Part shown: positions 35,468 through 46,718 of the stretch, in pieces | Layout of the letters: the number at the start of each line of letters is the position of its first letter | Numbering within the stretch: the stretch's first letter is position 1 | Assembly: GCA_039881045.1 (NCBI GenBank) | Contig: JAYWVB010000060.1 | Location: forward strand, 1-64,000 | Source of the DNA: Chaetomium olivaceum | Taxonomy: Eukaryota; Ascomycota; Sordariomycetes; Sordariales; Chaetomiaceae | Length of the DNA stretch: 64,000 nt | Reading direction: 5' to 3' | The notes under the pieces: generated by a model | Database searches by the model: none | What the model was told of the DNA's origin: nothing | What the model saw: the letters and a program-made list of their open reading frames with translations, nothing else | Made by a program: the position numbers and the translations under genes

Positions 35468-37635
35468 ATGAATACCACTAATACCAAACCCGATACGCCG
35501 TCGATGCATGAACGGGTGGAACATGTGCAAGCCCCGGTTGCCCCGCCATCGCCAGTGACCCCTCCAGATAGCCCACACCAAAGACCGCCAAACGCCAAAC
35601 GCCCACTGTCACAAGGCTCCGCCGATTCAACACAGTCGACGCGGAGTCACCAGGAGTATCTGGACTCGCTGGTGACACCAACGAAAGAGGAATTTGCCCA
35701 CATCGCAGAGACACAAGCCAAGCGGGAGGCCGAGCAGAAACGGGCCCAGCGTCATAAAAAACGGCAGAGTATCGACGCCGTACTGGGACCGCCATCTCCT
35801 TCGAGGCCGCAACCCCAGCAACAAACGCACCATATACCTCTTGCCAGCCGGATCGGCTTTGGGTTTAGTCGCCCCCGCGGCAACACCGACGATGGGCTGC
35901 GCGACCGGGCGGCCACCGTTATTCAGCGCACATATCGCGGGTACCGCGCCCGCCGAGAGATCGAGGGACTAGGCATCGACGCTTCTACACGTTGGAGATA
36001 TGCCCTGCGAGAGGCCCAATGGAGAGACATGACCCACCCCGCGCCAGGGGCGCTTCTATCTCCAACGGTGTGGCCTCCCCTGAACGCCCAGGAACTGCGA
36101 ATACCCGACCGTCAACAGCACGACAGAACTGGAAGAAGGTTTCTGCCATTGCCCGCCATGCCGGGAACGACCTCGACGCCGATACATCCTCTGGCAGCTC
36201 CTCCGACTCTGACTCTGACTCTGACTCCAATTCAAGCGAACAAAAGAAGGCAGAGCGCAAACGGAGGGAAGAGGCCAAGGCCCGCCGCAAGCAGACCGCC
36301 AGAATGATGGGCCTACAGTACTTCCTCGAGATGATCGACCTCAAGCATCGCTACGGCTCCAACCTGCGCGTGTACCACGAGGAGTGGAAGCGCGCCCAGA
36401 CCAACGAGAACTTCTTCTACTGGCTCGACTACGGCGAGGGCAAGAACATCGACATCGAAGCCTGCCCCCGCGAGCGCCTCGACCGCGAGCAGGTACGCTA
36501 CCTCTCACGAGAAGAGCGCCAGTACTACCTCGTCAACGTCGACTCCGAGGGCCGCCTCTGCTGGGCCAAGAACGGCGCGCGCATCGACACCACCGAGAAA
36601 TACAAAGACTCCATCCACGGCATCGTCCCCAGCGACGACCCCACCCCCGCCTACACCCCCCTCAACGAGAACCGAACCACCCTCCTCGGCGACACAACCA
36701 CCTCCTCATCCTTCTCCTCCCGAGCCACCACCTCCTCCACCTCCTCATCCACCTCCTCATCCACCACCTCCTCCACCGCCGCCCGCTACGCCTCCTCCCT
36801 GCCCGCCACGGCCCCGACCAAACAACGCATCTCCCACCACCTCTCGGGCGCCACCATCTTCAACAAGCTCCTCCGCAAGACAGTCCGCAAGAACACCTGG
36901 ATCTTCGTCGCCGACACCTCCTTCCGCCTCTACGTCGGCATCAAGAACAGCGGCGCCTTCCAGCACTCCTCCTTCCTCCAGGGCAGCCGCATCTCCGCCG
37001 CGGGGCTCATCCGCGTGCGCGACGGCCGTCTGACCTCGCTGTCCCCGCTGAGCGGGCACTACCGGCCGCCGGCGAGCAATTTCCGCGCGTTTGTCAAGTC
37101 GCTGAGGGAGGCCGGCGCCGACATGAGCCGCGTGTCCGTGAGCAAGAGCTATGCGGTGCTGGTCGGGCTGGAGGCGTACGCGAAGGTGAGGGGGAAGGCG
37201 GGGGAGGTGTTGGGGCGGGTGAGGGGGAAGGGTAAAGGAAAGGGGAAGGGGAAGGGTAGAAAAGGGGAAGGTGGGAAAGGCGGGGAAAGGGAGGACGGGG
37301 GGTTGGTTGTGCCTGTACCTGAGCCTGAGCCTGGGTCTGAGCCGGGGCAGGGGGCGTATAGCTCAGAAGAGCGTTTAGACGACGCTGAACCACCACGGGT
37401 GGAGGGGGGAGGTGCTACATCCTCGAGGGAGGGAGACGACGAGGCGCAACGACGACGACAACAACGAACGCAGCAGCAAGAACAAGAACAAAGACAACAA
37501 CAACAATACGAGCAAGAAGACAAGATGCGCTCCGAAAACAAGCTCACCCTCGATGTCCTACAGAAACTGAACCTCGGCACCCAACCGACCGAACCCAAGG
37601 GGCAAAGGGGGGGCCGCAGCGGGGATGGCCGATAA
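35468..37635 (+). CDS. IQM-like calmodulin-binding protein, one register shift
   Basis: The protein has an IQ motif (VIQRTYRGYRARREIE, about residues 147-165), which binds calmodulin. It also has a large conserved domain that resembles the plant IQM family: HRYGSNLRVYHEEWKR and FFYWLDYGEGK, then WIFVADTSFRLYVGIKNSG, QHSSFLQGSRISAAGLI and GHYRPPASNFRAFVKSL. Catalytic function is unknown. The N-terminus is Pro/Ser-rich. The C-terminus carries a Gly-Lys repeat (nt about 37200-37290), an acidic Pro-Glu stretch and a Gln-rich tail. The gene has no intron. The frame shifts once at about 36030-36060, between WRDMT and RPRARG, and needs one added base; the corrected protein is about 722 residues. The Ser/Thr-rich stretch around 36700-36790 interrupts the conserved domain. 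Confidence 0.8.
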
Positions 37636-38512
37636 GAGGGGGCGCGTGTTGTGTCACACACCGACATCCCCGCGGAGGGGGTCTTTCTCCGCACTCACTC
37701 TTGGACAACACTCACTGACCAGCAAGCGAGCTTGTTGGTTCTTTTTTTTGATACCCAAATGTTGCAATGGTGACGAGAGAGAGAGAAGGAGGGAGGGATG
37801 GAAATGGATACTGGTATGGAATAGGTATGACTGACCTGAGTTACGACGACATGACATTTCATTTGTAGGGCATATAGTTGGTGTTTCGCTGGAAAGGGCT
37901 ATGACATGTATGACTTTAATCTAGAGTATTATTTAGGATTTGATATGCTCACGATAGCTTTAATGCTTAAATAGAGGCCATATTATTGTTATTATTTTTT
38001 GACATGCGAAAGACCGGTTACTCGTTTTTTGGTCTACTCCTTGTATTCATAACCCTGGAATCTCAGGGACACTCATGAAGACAAAGGCTCAGAAATAGCA
38101 TTCAGGCACCGCAATCCTGACTAGAACCAGACTATTTTGCCCACGACGCCAACACGACTCCAAGGACAATCTTTTCCCGCCCAGCCCAACCCGCTCTAAT
38201 CTATTTTCCAGTCCGTTTTCACCTCGGCCAGACCCCATCTAACATACTCTCCAACCCTCTATCATGATCATAACTGACTTGAACCCAACCTCGACAAACA
38301 AGCACGTCACCTCATAATAACTGGTAACAGACAGATAACCTGATAAACACCCCATTCCAACTCCCTCCGTAAAGTATCCATGAGCATAACATAAGATTCA
38401 TAACCATACTCCCACCGACAAATGCAACAGAACAAAACAAGGCAGAGAAAATTGACATAGCTATCCCGCCTCACCGACCCTCCACTGAACCAGGCCAAGC
38501 AAAGTATCCCGC
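37636..38512. other. Convergent 3' intergenic region
   Basis: Lies between the 3' ends of the IQM-like gene (+) and the ABC transporter gene (-). AT-richer than the genes; no coding features. Confidence 0.5.
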
Positions 38513-41500
38513 CTATGCAAGCTCCACGCTCATTTCCGTCGTTCCGACCACTGGCTCACTCTTTGATTGCACCCTCCTCGAGTATCGCGGGTACCTCGGA
38601 CCTTCCCCTTCGCCTGTACGCGAGCTAGAAGAAGTAGAACCTGAATCCGATCGTGCTGGCTCCTCAACCCTGACCCGTTTCTCTCTTGACGACCCTGGTA
38701 CGTCATCTTCCTCACAAACGCTAGAGTCAACTGTTTCGAACCGCCTCCTCGCCACCGCCGTGATTGGCGGCGGTAGGACAGGTTGCGAAAGCATCCCGGG
38801 TTGCGCCTGAAACATGTGGGCATACCCGGCCGGCACCGGCATCATCAGCATCGGCGCCGCAGCGAAGTAGTGAACTTGGTGTGGTGTGGACGGCGGGGCA
38901 GCAGGGACAGGCTGCGGGCTGGTGGATGGGTTGTTGAAGAAGCCGTCCAAAGAGTGATAGGGTAACCGGGTTGGGGTGGGAGCAGCCGCCGAGGGCGGGG
39001 CAATACCGGGCCCGACCCCAGCGGCCGATCGAGGCGTAAAGGTTGCCGCGCTTGGGTTTAGCTGAGAAGTCTGTGGGGGTTAGAAGAGGCGGCAGGGCGG
39101 GGAGAAACGGTCAAAGTATGTATGTATGTATGTATATTGTGCCGGTAATGATACATGCATGCTTCGACGGGTTTCTCTCGCTCATACCTCTTTCTCGTGC
39201 CCGGGCGTCGTTGGGTTGTTCGTGTCTGTAGCTGTCTTTGTACTGCTGCTGTCTGAACTCTCGGCCTCGTCATTTGTTGTCGGGGTCGATTTGACCTTAG
39301 CAAGCTCCGAGTAGGTAACCTCGGCGGTCAGGTCGTTTACAATATTGGGGTTTTTCCGCCCCTTTGTGGCAGGCTTGTCCTCGCGCGGTTCCTTGTCCTT
39401 AGGCTTGACGAAGATCTGTTTCGACCACAGCTCTGCGTACTTGCCGTCTGCCCGGATCAGGTCTTCGTGGCTACCCTGCTCAACAATCTCTCCTCCTGTG
39501 ACAACGATGATGCGGTCGGCGTTCATGATGGTGGACAAGCGGTGTCTAAGTCTGTTAGCTCGTGTCCTCAAGTCCCCATTCGGGTATAACTTACGCCACA
39601 ATAAAAGTCGTGCGGCCTTCGCAGAGTGTGCGGAGCGCGTCCTGGATCTTCTGCTCGGTCTCTGTGTCGACCGCACTCGTCGCCTCATCGAGGAGAACGA
39701 TTGACGGCCTCTTCAGGATAGCTCGAGCAATGGCCACTCGTTGCAGTTCGCCGCCAGAGAGCTTGACGCCCCTCTCCCCGACCTTGGTTTGGTAGCCTGT
39801 CCCTGTCAGCTTGGTTCCCTTGTTTTACCTACGGGCTCAAGAAACCTACCATCAGTGAATGTCAAGATCTGGTCGTGAATACTAGCAGCCTTGCACGCTT
39901 CATAGACCTCCTCGTCGGTTGCTGTGAGCTTGGCATACCGCACGTTGTTCATGATGGTATCGTCGAACAGGATAGGAGCCTGGGGCACGACTCCGATTTG
40001 GCCGCGGAGACTGAAAAGTGTTAACGTGCCGAACCCGATAGACCACCGACAGGGAATGCCAGCCTACCTGTATAGATCAACGTTGCGGATATCCTGTCCG
40101 TCGATCGCGATTGACCCCTTTGTAACGTCGTAAAATCGGTCGAGGAGTTTCAAGATGGTCGATTTGCCAGCCCCCGTCGCACCGACAAAAGCCACCGTCA
40201 TACCCGTGTTGCTGTGAAGTTGATGTCCTTCAGAATCTCCTTTTTCGTACGAGAAGCAAACACCGTCAAAGGTGACTTCGCCGCCGGTGAAATGCAGGGC
40301 GGCGCTCCCTCCTCGCTGAGCACGCTTGGCTTGGTCTGCATGATCTCCAAAAGCTGCTCCGCATGGAGGAGGTCCCTCGAGATGCATTTGCCGAGGCCGC
40401 AAAAAAGGTGAGAGGAGAGACCAGTTGGGCCCAATATGTCAGAAGCATAATGAAGTCACCTGGGGTGGCCTGGCCGTGAGTGACCTGGTACACGGCCAGG
40501 AACGCGCCAGCGAGCAGACCTGAGAGGAGCACCAGGAACTGGAATGCATACGCGAGGACGTAACCAAAGTAGACTTTCTGGGTCTTTTCCACGCGGTCCT
40601 CGACGGCTACCGAGTAGCGGTCTTCCTCGTGCCCGATTTGGTTGAAGCTGGCAACCGTCGACCACCCCTGAATCCCGGCCTGTCGGACATAGTGCTCCTT
40701 GTACCAAGCGCCCACCTCATTCCTGCGTGCGCCCTTGAGTGCCGCGATCATGCGGGTGGCGATGTAGATGAAGATGGCGGCAGTCGCGATGGTGATGAAG
40801 CCTTCGTACGGACCAAAAGTTGCCGAGAGGTACACAAAGGCAACCGTCATGTCGATGAGCATCGGCACAGCCCGGAAACAGATCGACTCGAGAATATTGG
40901 AGATGCTCTGGCCGGACTGTATTGCCATCATGATGTCCGAGGAGCTCTTGGAATCGTGAAAGTCGGAGGACAGGTTGAGGACGTGAGAATACGCCGCCGT
41001 GCTAATAGCACCAAACGAGTAATACTCAACAGGAATCCAGAGCCACTGGCGGAGCAGTGACAGGCCGGCTTCCGAAGCCACGAGCTTGAGGCCGGCAAAG
41101 AAAAGGACCTCGTTCCAGGGGTTCTTGCCGTTCGAGCCGGAAAGGCTGTCCATGATGATACCTAACTGGCGCGGGATCAAGACGTTGATGAAGTTCATGG
41201 CGAGTAGACAGACTGCCACAAGCACTACACGGATCTGAAGCGAACGGTGGTTCACGGGCCAGACGTAGGGGAAGAAGACCTAGACAAGTGCCTGTCAGTG
41301 ACGAGATCCTAGGAACAAACAAACAGGTGGATGACGAACCCGGAAACTCTTGGCATATGTGACCCAGTTCCCCTTTTCCTTGAGCCTCTTCTCCATCTGC
41401 TCGCTCGCTTCTCGCTGGCGTCTCTCATAGGGGTTTTCGTCGTCGTCGGTATCAGATGATGACTGGTTGCTGTCGGTCGAGCCATCTGACGTCGCCCCAT

Positions 41501-42170
41501 AGCCGTTCTGCTGAGTCCCGTTCGACTCATCCGAGTCGGAATCATGGCTCGCATGGCCGTTCGTCTTGAGTAAGCTTTGGCGTTCCGAGTCCGTGCCCTT
41601 CTCCTCCCGAGCGTGGCGGTTCCCTTCGAGGTAGAATATTACGGCTAGAATGACTGCAATGTATCTGACAGCGAGGGCTGAGAGGTTGAACAAGTCGATG
41701 AACTTGGGAGGCCCCGCAGGCCGGGTCATCAAAGTCAAGGCCCCCATAATCGGCTCGAAAATGAACGCTATCCCGAAGGATCCAATGTACGGATACCAGA
41801 CCGGATTGGCCGCCTCCGAGAGGCCCGCAAAGATAACGCCAAATGCCAGGGCGCATGACATAAGACCGATGATAGTGTCCTGCTCAGCGAATGGGAACAC
41901 ATGCTGGACGGCGCCTTGAATACACAAGGCGAGTAGCTGGGCAAAGTAGGTGAGAATAACCGACACGAGCAGCCATGTAATCGGACGGCGGCGAGGGTGA
42001 GCGTCCTCCGAAGATCTAGTCTGCAAGGTGCATATGGCCACAGTGGAGGTGACCATGTAGTAGGCGAAGACCGTGGTTGGATAGGCGTAATGAAGACTTG
42101 CTAGGACTTGGCGCAGCGGTAGCCGCCCAGCGGGCTCGTCGGCCATGTAGATGCTATATTGATCGGCCAT
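38513..42170 (-). CDS. HMT1-type vacuolar half ABC transporter (ABCB), indel cluster
   Basis: HMT1-type half transporters move metal-chelating peptides or conjugates into the vacuole; the substrate here is inferred only from family. Exons are 42170-41340, 41279-40068, 40010-39850, 39796-39595, 39545-39188 and 39070-38513. The N-terminal membrane domain has about five helices and an acidic Ser/Asp linker, typical of HMT1. A six-helix ABC membrane domain follows. The nucleotide-binding domain has Walker A (GATGAGKST), signature LSGGELQR, Walker B (IVLLDEATSA) and H-loop (AHRLST). The last exon adds a 185-residue Pro/Ser-rich tail. Four register changes lie at about 40200-40406 (see findings); with them restored all phases agree and the protein is about 1107 residues. 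An upstream ATG at 42215 would add 15 residues. Confidence 0.87.
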
Positions 42171-45100
42171 GATGAGAGACCGACACAATGTCGATGGAGA
42201 AGTGGTGAATCCCACGATTAATCCTGGAGGGGTGCCGAGATGGCGGATGTGCCAGGTTCCGGTTCAGAATCGCCCGAAAACTGATAGCTCGTTCTGCAAT
42301 GCAGCGGGACGATGTACTCTTTTGTCGCTTCCCAGAATCCCGGGCGTGCAACGCGCGTGGATCAGGTAATCCGACGAGAAACTTCCAAGTTGGCGTTCGC
42401 CCAGTTTCGTACGCCAGGAAGGTAACCCAACCCTCCCCAATGCTTGGAACGGTTGAGATTTCCGATGTGAGACAAACACCAGTCTTTCCACGTGAGCCCT
42501 CTTTAACGGTGCCAGGTGGTCACCAGCCGCTTGTAGTTCCTTCCCTTAATGGTCGCTCTGAGCGAAATCGGAGTCAATGCCAGGGAAGGAGCACCTGTTT
42601 GAGGAGTGGCGGCAGCAATGTATGTGACTCAGATCGTGACAGACAAAAGCAAACCTTTCGCCGGGTTTCCGCCACCGTTCCTCTGACAGAGCTTTGCAAA
42701 AATAGCTCGAGTCGGTTTTCCGCACGGAGTGTGCGCTGGAGCCGATGCTAGGTAGGTATTTATGAACCTGACCCCCCCTTTCTGCTTCGAAAAGTCTCAA
42801 CCTCTCGTTTTGGTCACCCCAACCGGCGGATGTGAGATTGTAGCAAGTCGCTTACTTCTCTGGAGCTTGGCTGTTCAACAGCAGCCCGCGCGCCTGTCCC
42901 ACGGTTTGCCTGTCGTGGGAGGAATTGGGCTCTTACAAAACTACAGGAAGCTGGCGAGCCTGTGACCCCTCTCACGCAGTCAACGAACCGGCACTTGCTA
43001 CGCGAAAGGTCAGCAGGCACAATGTCGTGTGAAGATGGCGGCGATTTACCTTTCGTGACGTTCTATTCCGAAGCCAAAGACTGGAGAGAACGTAGGAGCG
43101 CAAGAGTGGGCACAGTTCACTGTTGAGTAAGCCCTCGGCGAAAGGAGACGCCACGGAGAGGGCGGAAGGCCAGAGGATAAGGCTGACCGGATCCGGTTGG
43201 TGAGCCTGGGTTGTTGTTGAGTTGGTTTGTCAACCCCGTTTTCGGATGCCTGGAGCGACGACGGCAATGAAGAGGCGTCAGAGTAATGCTCAGCGGCACA
43301 GGATTCACTGCCACTCCCAAACGCCTGGGTCCGTTATCGTGGCCCAGCACGGCGGTTAACGTCAGACGGCAGCTATGTTTGTAGTGGCGTGCAAACGAGG
43401 CCTCAATTACAGCACGATTACAACATAAAAATACCCTCTTTGACATGGAACAGCGGCGCGAAGAATCTGTCACCCTCGTGATCGATCTGGCGCGCAAAAA
43501 GAAGAGACGGTGTAGCCCCAGGACCGTATGGAGGTCATGTCCCGACACACGCGCTAGACGCCGAAAGGTTTAGTGGGACCAAACTGGCGGCAAGGTACGA
43601 AAGTATGTGCCTCGCCGCTGGCAATGCCAAGAGCAGGAGCAAACCGCTGGGTCAAGCCCCTGTTCTCCATGTAGGTTGATTCTCACACAGGCGATGAGAG
43701 GATGGAGGTGCATATCGCAACCAAATCGGGGAAGTAATTGAGCAGCGGTGAAGGCGATCCATGTTCCTACTAGCATGTTTCCTCCGGACTCCAAGCGGCA
43801 AGGGGTCCTGTGGGACTTGGAATGGCTTCGTCGATGCGTGTCAACCATATTGAATGATTCCACGACGGCGGCCATGTGCTTTGCTTCATTGGAAATCGAT
43901 CCCCGAATGAATCGACGCCAATATATCGCTGGCATCACGGTATTGGACGGTCGTGGGACGCGACGTCGGAACTAACGATGACGGCAACGAGCGTAGATGC
44001 GAGGCGCAAATTGAAGTGAAGCCCGAAGGGTTGATGGGTCTTTCTCCTCGCAGACGCAACGGAGAGCGATGTTTCAAAGTGTGTGTTGGTTCGAACGAAG
44101 GCGATGCCGGAGCAAGGGAAAAACTCCGACTCCAGTCCCAGGAACTGACCGATAACTTTTCAGCCAGTTACCTTGCCTTCGTCTTAGCAAGCAGCGCGAC
44201 CAGCCAGATGGTAGGATGGACCGGACGGCTTCTTTCCTACAGTTGATATATGCTATGCCCCTAGCCGAGTCTCTGCATAGGTGGACATCTTTGGTTGCTT
44301 GCATGGCAGCGTGCATGACGGCTTGCATGCACACATAGGAGAGAGTCTGATCACCTCTTCCGACAACGGCGTTGTTGTCGTGGCACGTCGAGCTGGCAAG
44401 GTTGGAATTTCCGGTTCGGCTGCCACGCACATCGGCCCCGGTCTCGTCCGGACTTCGGGCCCGGCTACCTAGGTAGGGGCGCTTACATACACTACTGGGT
44501 AAACCGCAACCAGGATGGTCTCGTCGCTTACCACAGCACAAATGGTGTTGGGTTTACGAATACCTGGTTTGTGATACACGAGGCCTGATTACGAATACTC
44601 GGAAAGTTATGGTACGGGGAAGCCCCGAGGGCGCTTCTTTGTGCCAATGGTGATCCGAATGTGCCTGCAGCCACCATGCCGGTCATCCCAAGGGTAAGTC
44701 AGGTAAGGGCCGGGGCACTGCCCCTGCTGGTTCACGCATACATGACAGGTCAGGCTGATCGAGATGCGTTGAGTGAGGCTCAGCCTCTCCTGAAACACCT
44801 GGTTGCCTTGCTCTCAAACCATACAAATTAAGTTGTGATATCTCCTGAATTTGAATTTGTGGTGATATAGAAGGGTGATAAAGGAACACAGGGAAGTCAA
44901 TTAAAAACCTGAGGTGCCTGTGACACCGATGAAAATCCAGGGTTAGGGTAACCATATCGCTGCCTGTTCTACAACAAGCTTCAAGTACCTGGTATGAGTG
45001 ATTGAGTTCTTGCTGTGCATTTTTCTCTGATCTTAACATGGTCAGTTTGTGAAGTCAATTCAATTCATATCGGGCCATGATTCCCCCGACTGAGTCACCG

Positions 45101-45291
45101 GCAATGAAAATGGCACTAAAACAGGCCGCAATGCCACACAGCCTCAGGAACAAAGCACTTGAGCCATCATTGGTCGTTTACTCCCGACTCCAAACCTCTT
45201 TTTAAACATACCCAAGAAGACATTCAATGCAAATCGACCGTCTTCATCCCGATCCACGCTTTCTAAACCCCGACGATCTAACTCCATCACC
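42171..45291. other. 3.1 kb divergent intergenic region, no gene recognised
   Basis: Lies between the outward-transcribed ABC transporter and NADAR genes. ORFs of up to about 155 codons overlap on both strands without recognisable domains. An exact TACCTAGGTA palindrome is at 44466-44475. A GGGTTAGGGT at about 44940 is too short to be telomeric. No tRNA or 5S rRNA was recognised by eye. Confidence 0.5.
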
Positions 45292-46275
45292 ATGCCGTCT
45301 AGACGATCCAAGCCGGACCACAAGGTGACCAAGCGGGCCAGAGCCAGCGAGGCCCCGGTCCCAGCTGTCCAACCTCAATCTAGCATCTTGCTCGAGGTAT
45401 CCCCCGTCTACTTCTGGCGTGAAACCGACCCATGGACAGGCTACCTCTCACAATGGTACGGGTGCGCCTTCACCGACGACACCGACCCTTCCATCGTCTA
45501 CCCAACCGCCGAGCAGTAAGTCCAGCAACTCGTTCCCCTCTCACCAAACGTATACCCCCCCCCCCCCCCCCCCCAACCTCAGTAACTAACCGCTTCCCTT
45601 CCAAAAAGCTACATGATGTACCAAAAAGCCCTACTCTTCTCCGACGCCGCCATGGCCTCGCAGATCCTGCGCGCCCAGCACCCGCGCCAAGTCAAGGCCC
45701 TGGGCCGCAAGGTCTCCAACTTCTCCGACAAGGTCTGGAACGCCCACCGCGAAGCCATCGTGCGGCGCGGCAACCGTCTCAAGTTCACGCGGCCCGCCAA
45801 CCCGGCCGACGGCATGTGGCGGGTGGCGCTGCCCGGGCGGCCGGAGAGCGAGGGGCTGGTTAGTCTCAAGGAGTTGTTGCTGCGGACGGGGGGCAGGGAG
45901 ATTGTGGAGGCGAGTCCGATGGATCGCGTGTGGGGGATTGGGTTTGGGGCGGCTAAGGCTGGAAGTGTGAGGGAGAAGTGGGGGCTGAATTTGTTGGGGA
46001 AGGCGTTGATGGCTGTGAGGGATGAGTTGAGGAAGGAGGCGGAGGAAGGGGAGGAGAGGGCAGCGGAAGGGGTTGATGAGGCGGGTGGGACGGGGGATGT
46101 TGGGACGGGGGAGGGTGGGGAGGAGGGCGGCGAGAAGGGTGAAAAGGAGGGTGAGATCGAGGGTGGGAAGAAAGATGGTGAAAAGAGTGGGGATGAGGCT
46201 AAAGAGGACAGTGAAGAGGTTGGCGAGGAGGTGGCCGAACAGAAGACGAAGAGAAGGAAGACGGAGCGGGGTTAG
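45292..46275 (+). CDS. NADAR-domain (YbiA-like) protein with acidic tail
   Basis: NADAR proteins act on ADP-ribose- or riboflavin-pathway-like N-glycosidic substrates; recent work links some to removal of ADP-ribose from DNA guanine. Which applies here is unknown. Exons are 45292-45515 and 45609-46275 (intron GTAAGT...AAG), giving 296 residues. The domain starts around SPVYFWRETDPWTGYLSQWY and continues EHYMMYQKALLFSD, QVKALGRKVSNF, and MDRVWGIGFG. From about residue 205 the protein becomes a Gly/Glu/Lys repeat-rich acidic tail ending in a basic KTKRRK segment, a possible nuclear localisation signal. The intron contains a C20 run (45555-45574). Confidence 0.9.
45555..45574. repeat. C20 homopolymer in NADAR gene intron
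   Basis: Twenty consecutive C on the plus strand, placed between the donor (45516) and acceptor (45608) of the intron. Being intronic, its length does not affect the protein. Confidence 0.9.
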
Positions 46276-46718
46276 AGAAGACCCAGCATGAACTCCTATG
46301 GGGAAGGCCACAGTTAATCATGATATCAGATTGCATACCCAGATTGTAGGTATTATTATGTATCGTCTCAGATGCATCGCTTGGTCGTCGAGGACGCGCC
46401 CCTCCCATCGCATCCACGTCTCCTTCATATTGTACAGAGTATACTTTTCATGGCATGGCCGTCTCCAATGGGCCCTCACGGAGTGGTGTGATCGTAAAAT
46501 GTATCAAGACGCCTTCCACCTCTCCTGCTCTATACCACCGTAAGCCCCCAAACTCCCGCAATCTCGGGCGGCAGGATCCCAGATGCCGTATGATACAGTT
46601 TTTGTGACAATAGAACACAATGAATGAGAAGCAACCAGCACCTTGGGCAAGATGCTTGGACGTTCGTCCCCCTCCTGGGGAGCCGCGCTCGCATCAGGTT
46701 CGTAAAAATACAGGCCGT
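46276..46718. other. Convergent 3' intergenic region
   Basis: Lies between the NADAR gene (+) and TIM44 (-) 3' ends. No coding features supported. Confidence 0.5.

Noticed and set aside
36384..37235. 283-codon ORF in a second frame inside the IQM-like gene
   Set aside because: Composition is Arg/Pro/His-rich, as expected of an off-frame reading; the conserved domain is in the other frame.
9384..42215. Possible secondary-metabolite cluster (regulator, two SDRs, ABC transporter)
   Set aside because: No backbone enzyme (PKS, NRPS, terpene synthase) and the genes are interspersed with housekeeping genes.
29025..44950. TTAGGG-containing strings near 29028 and 44940
   Set aside because: Each has only about one and a half repeat units, so no telomeric or interstitial telomere array.
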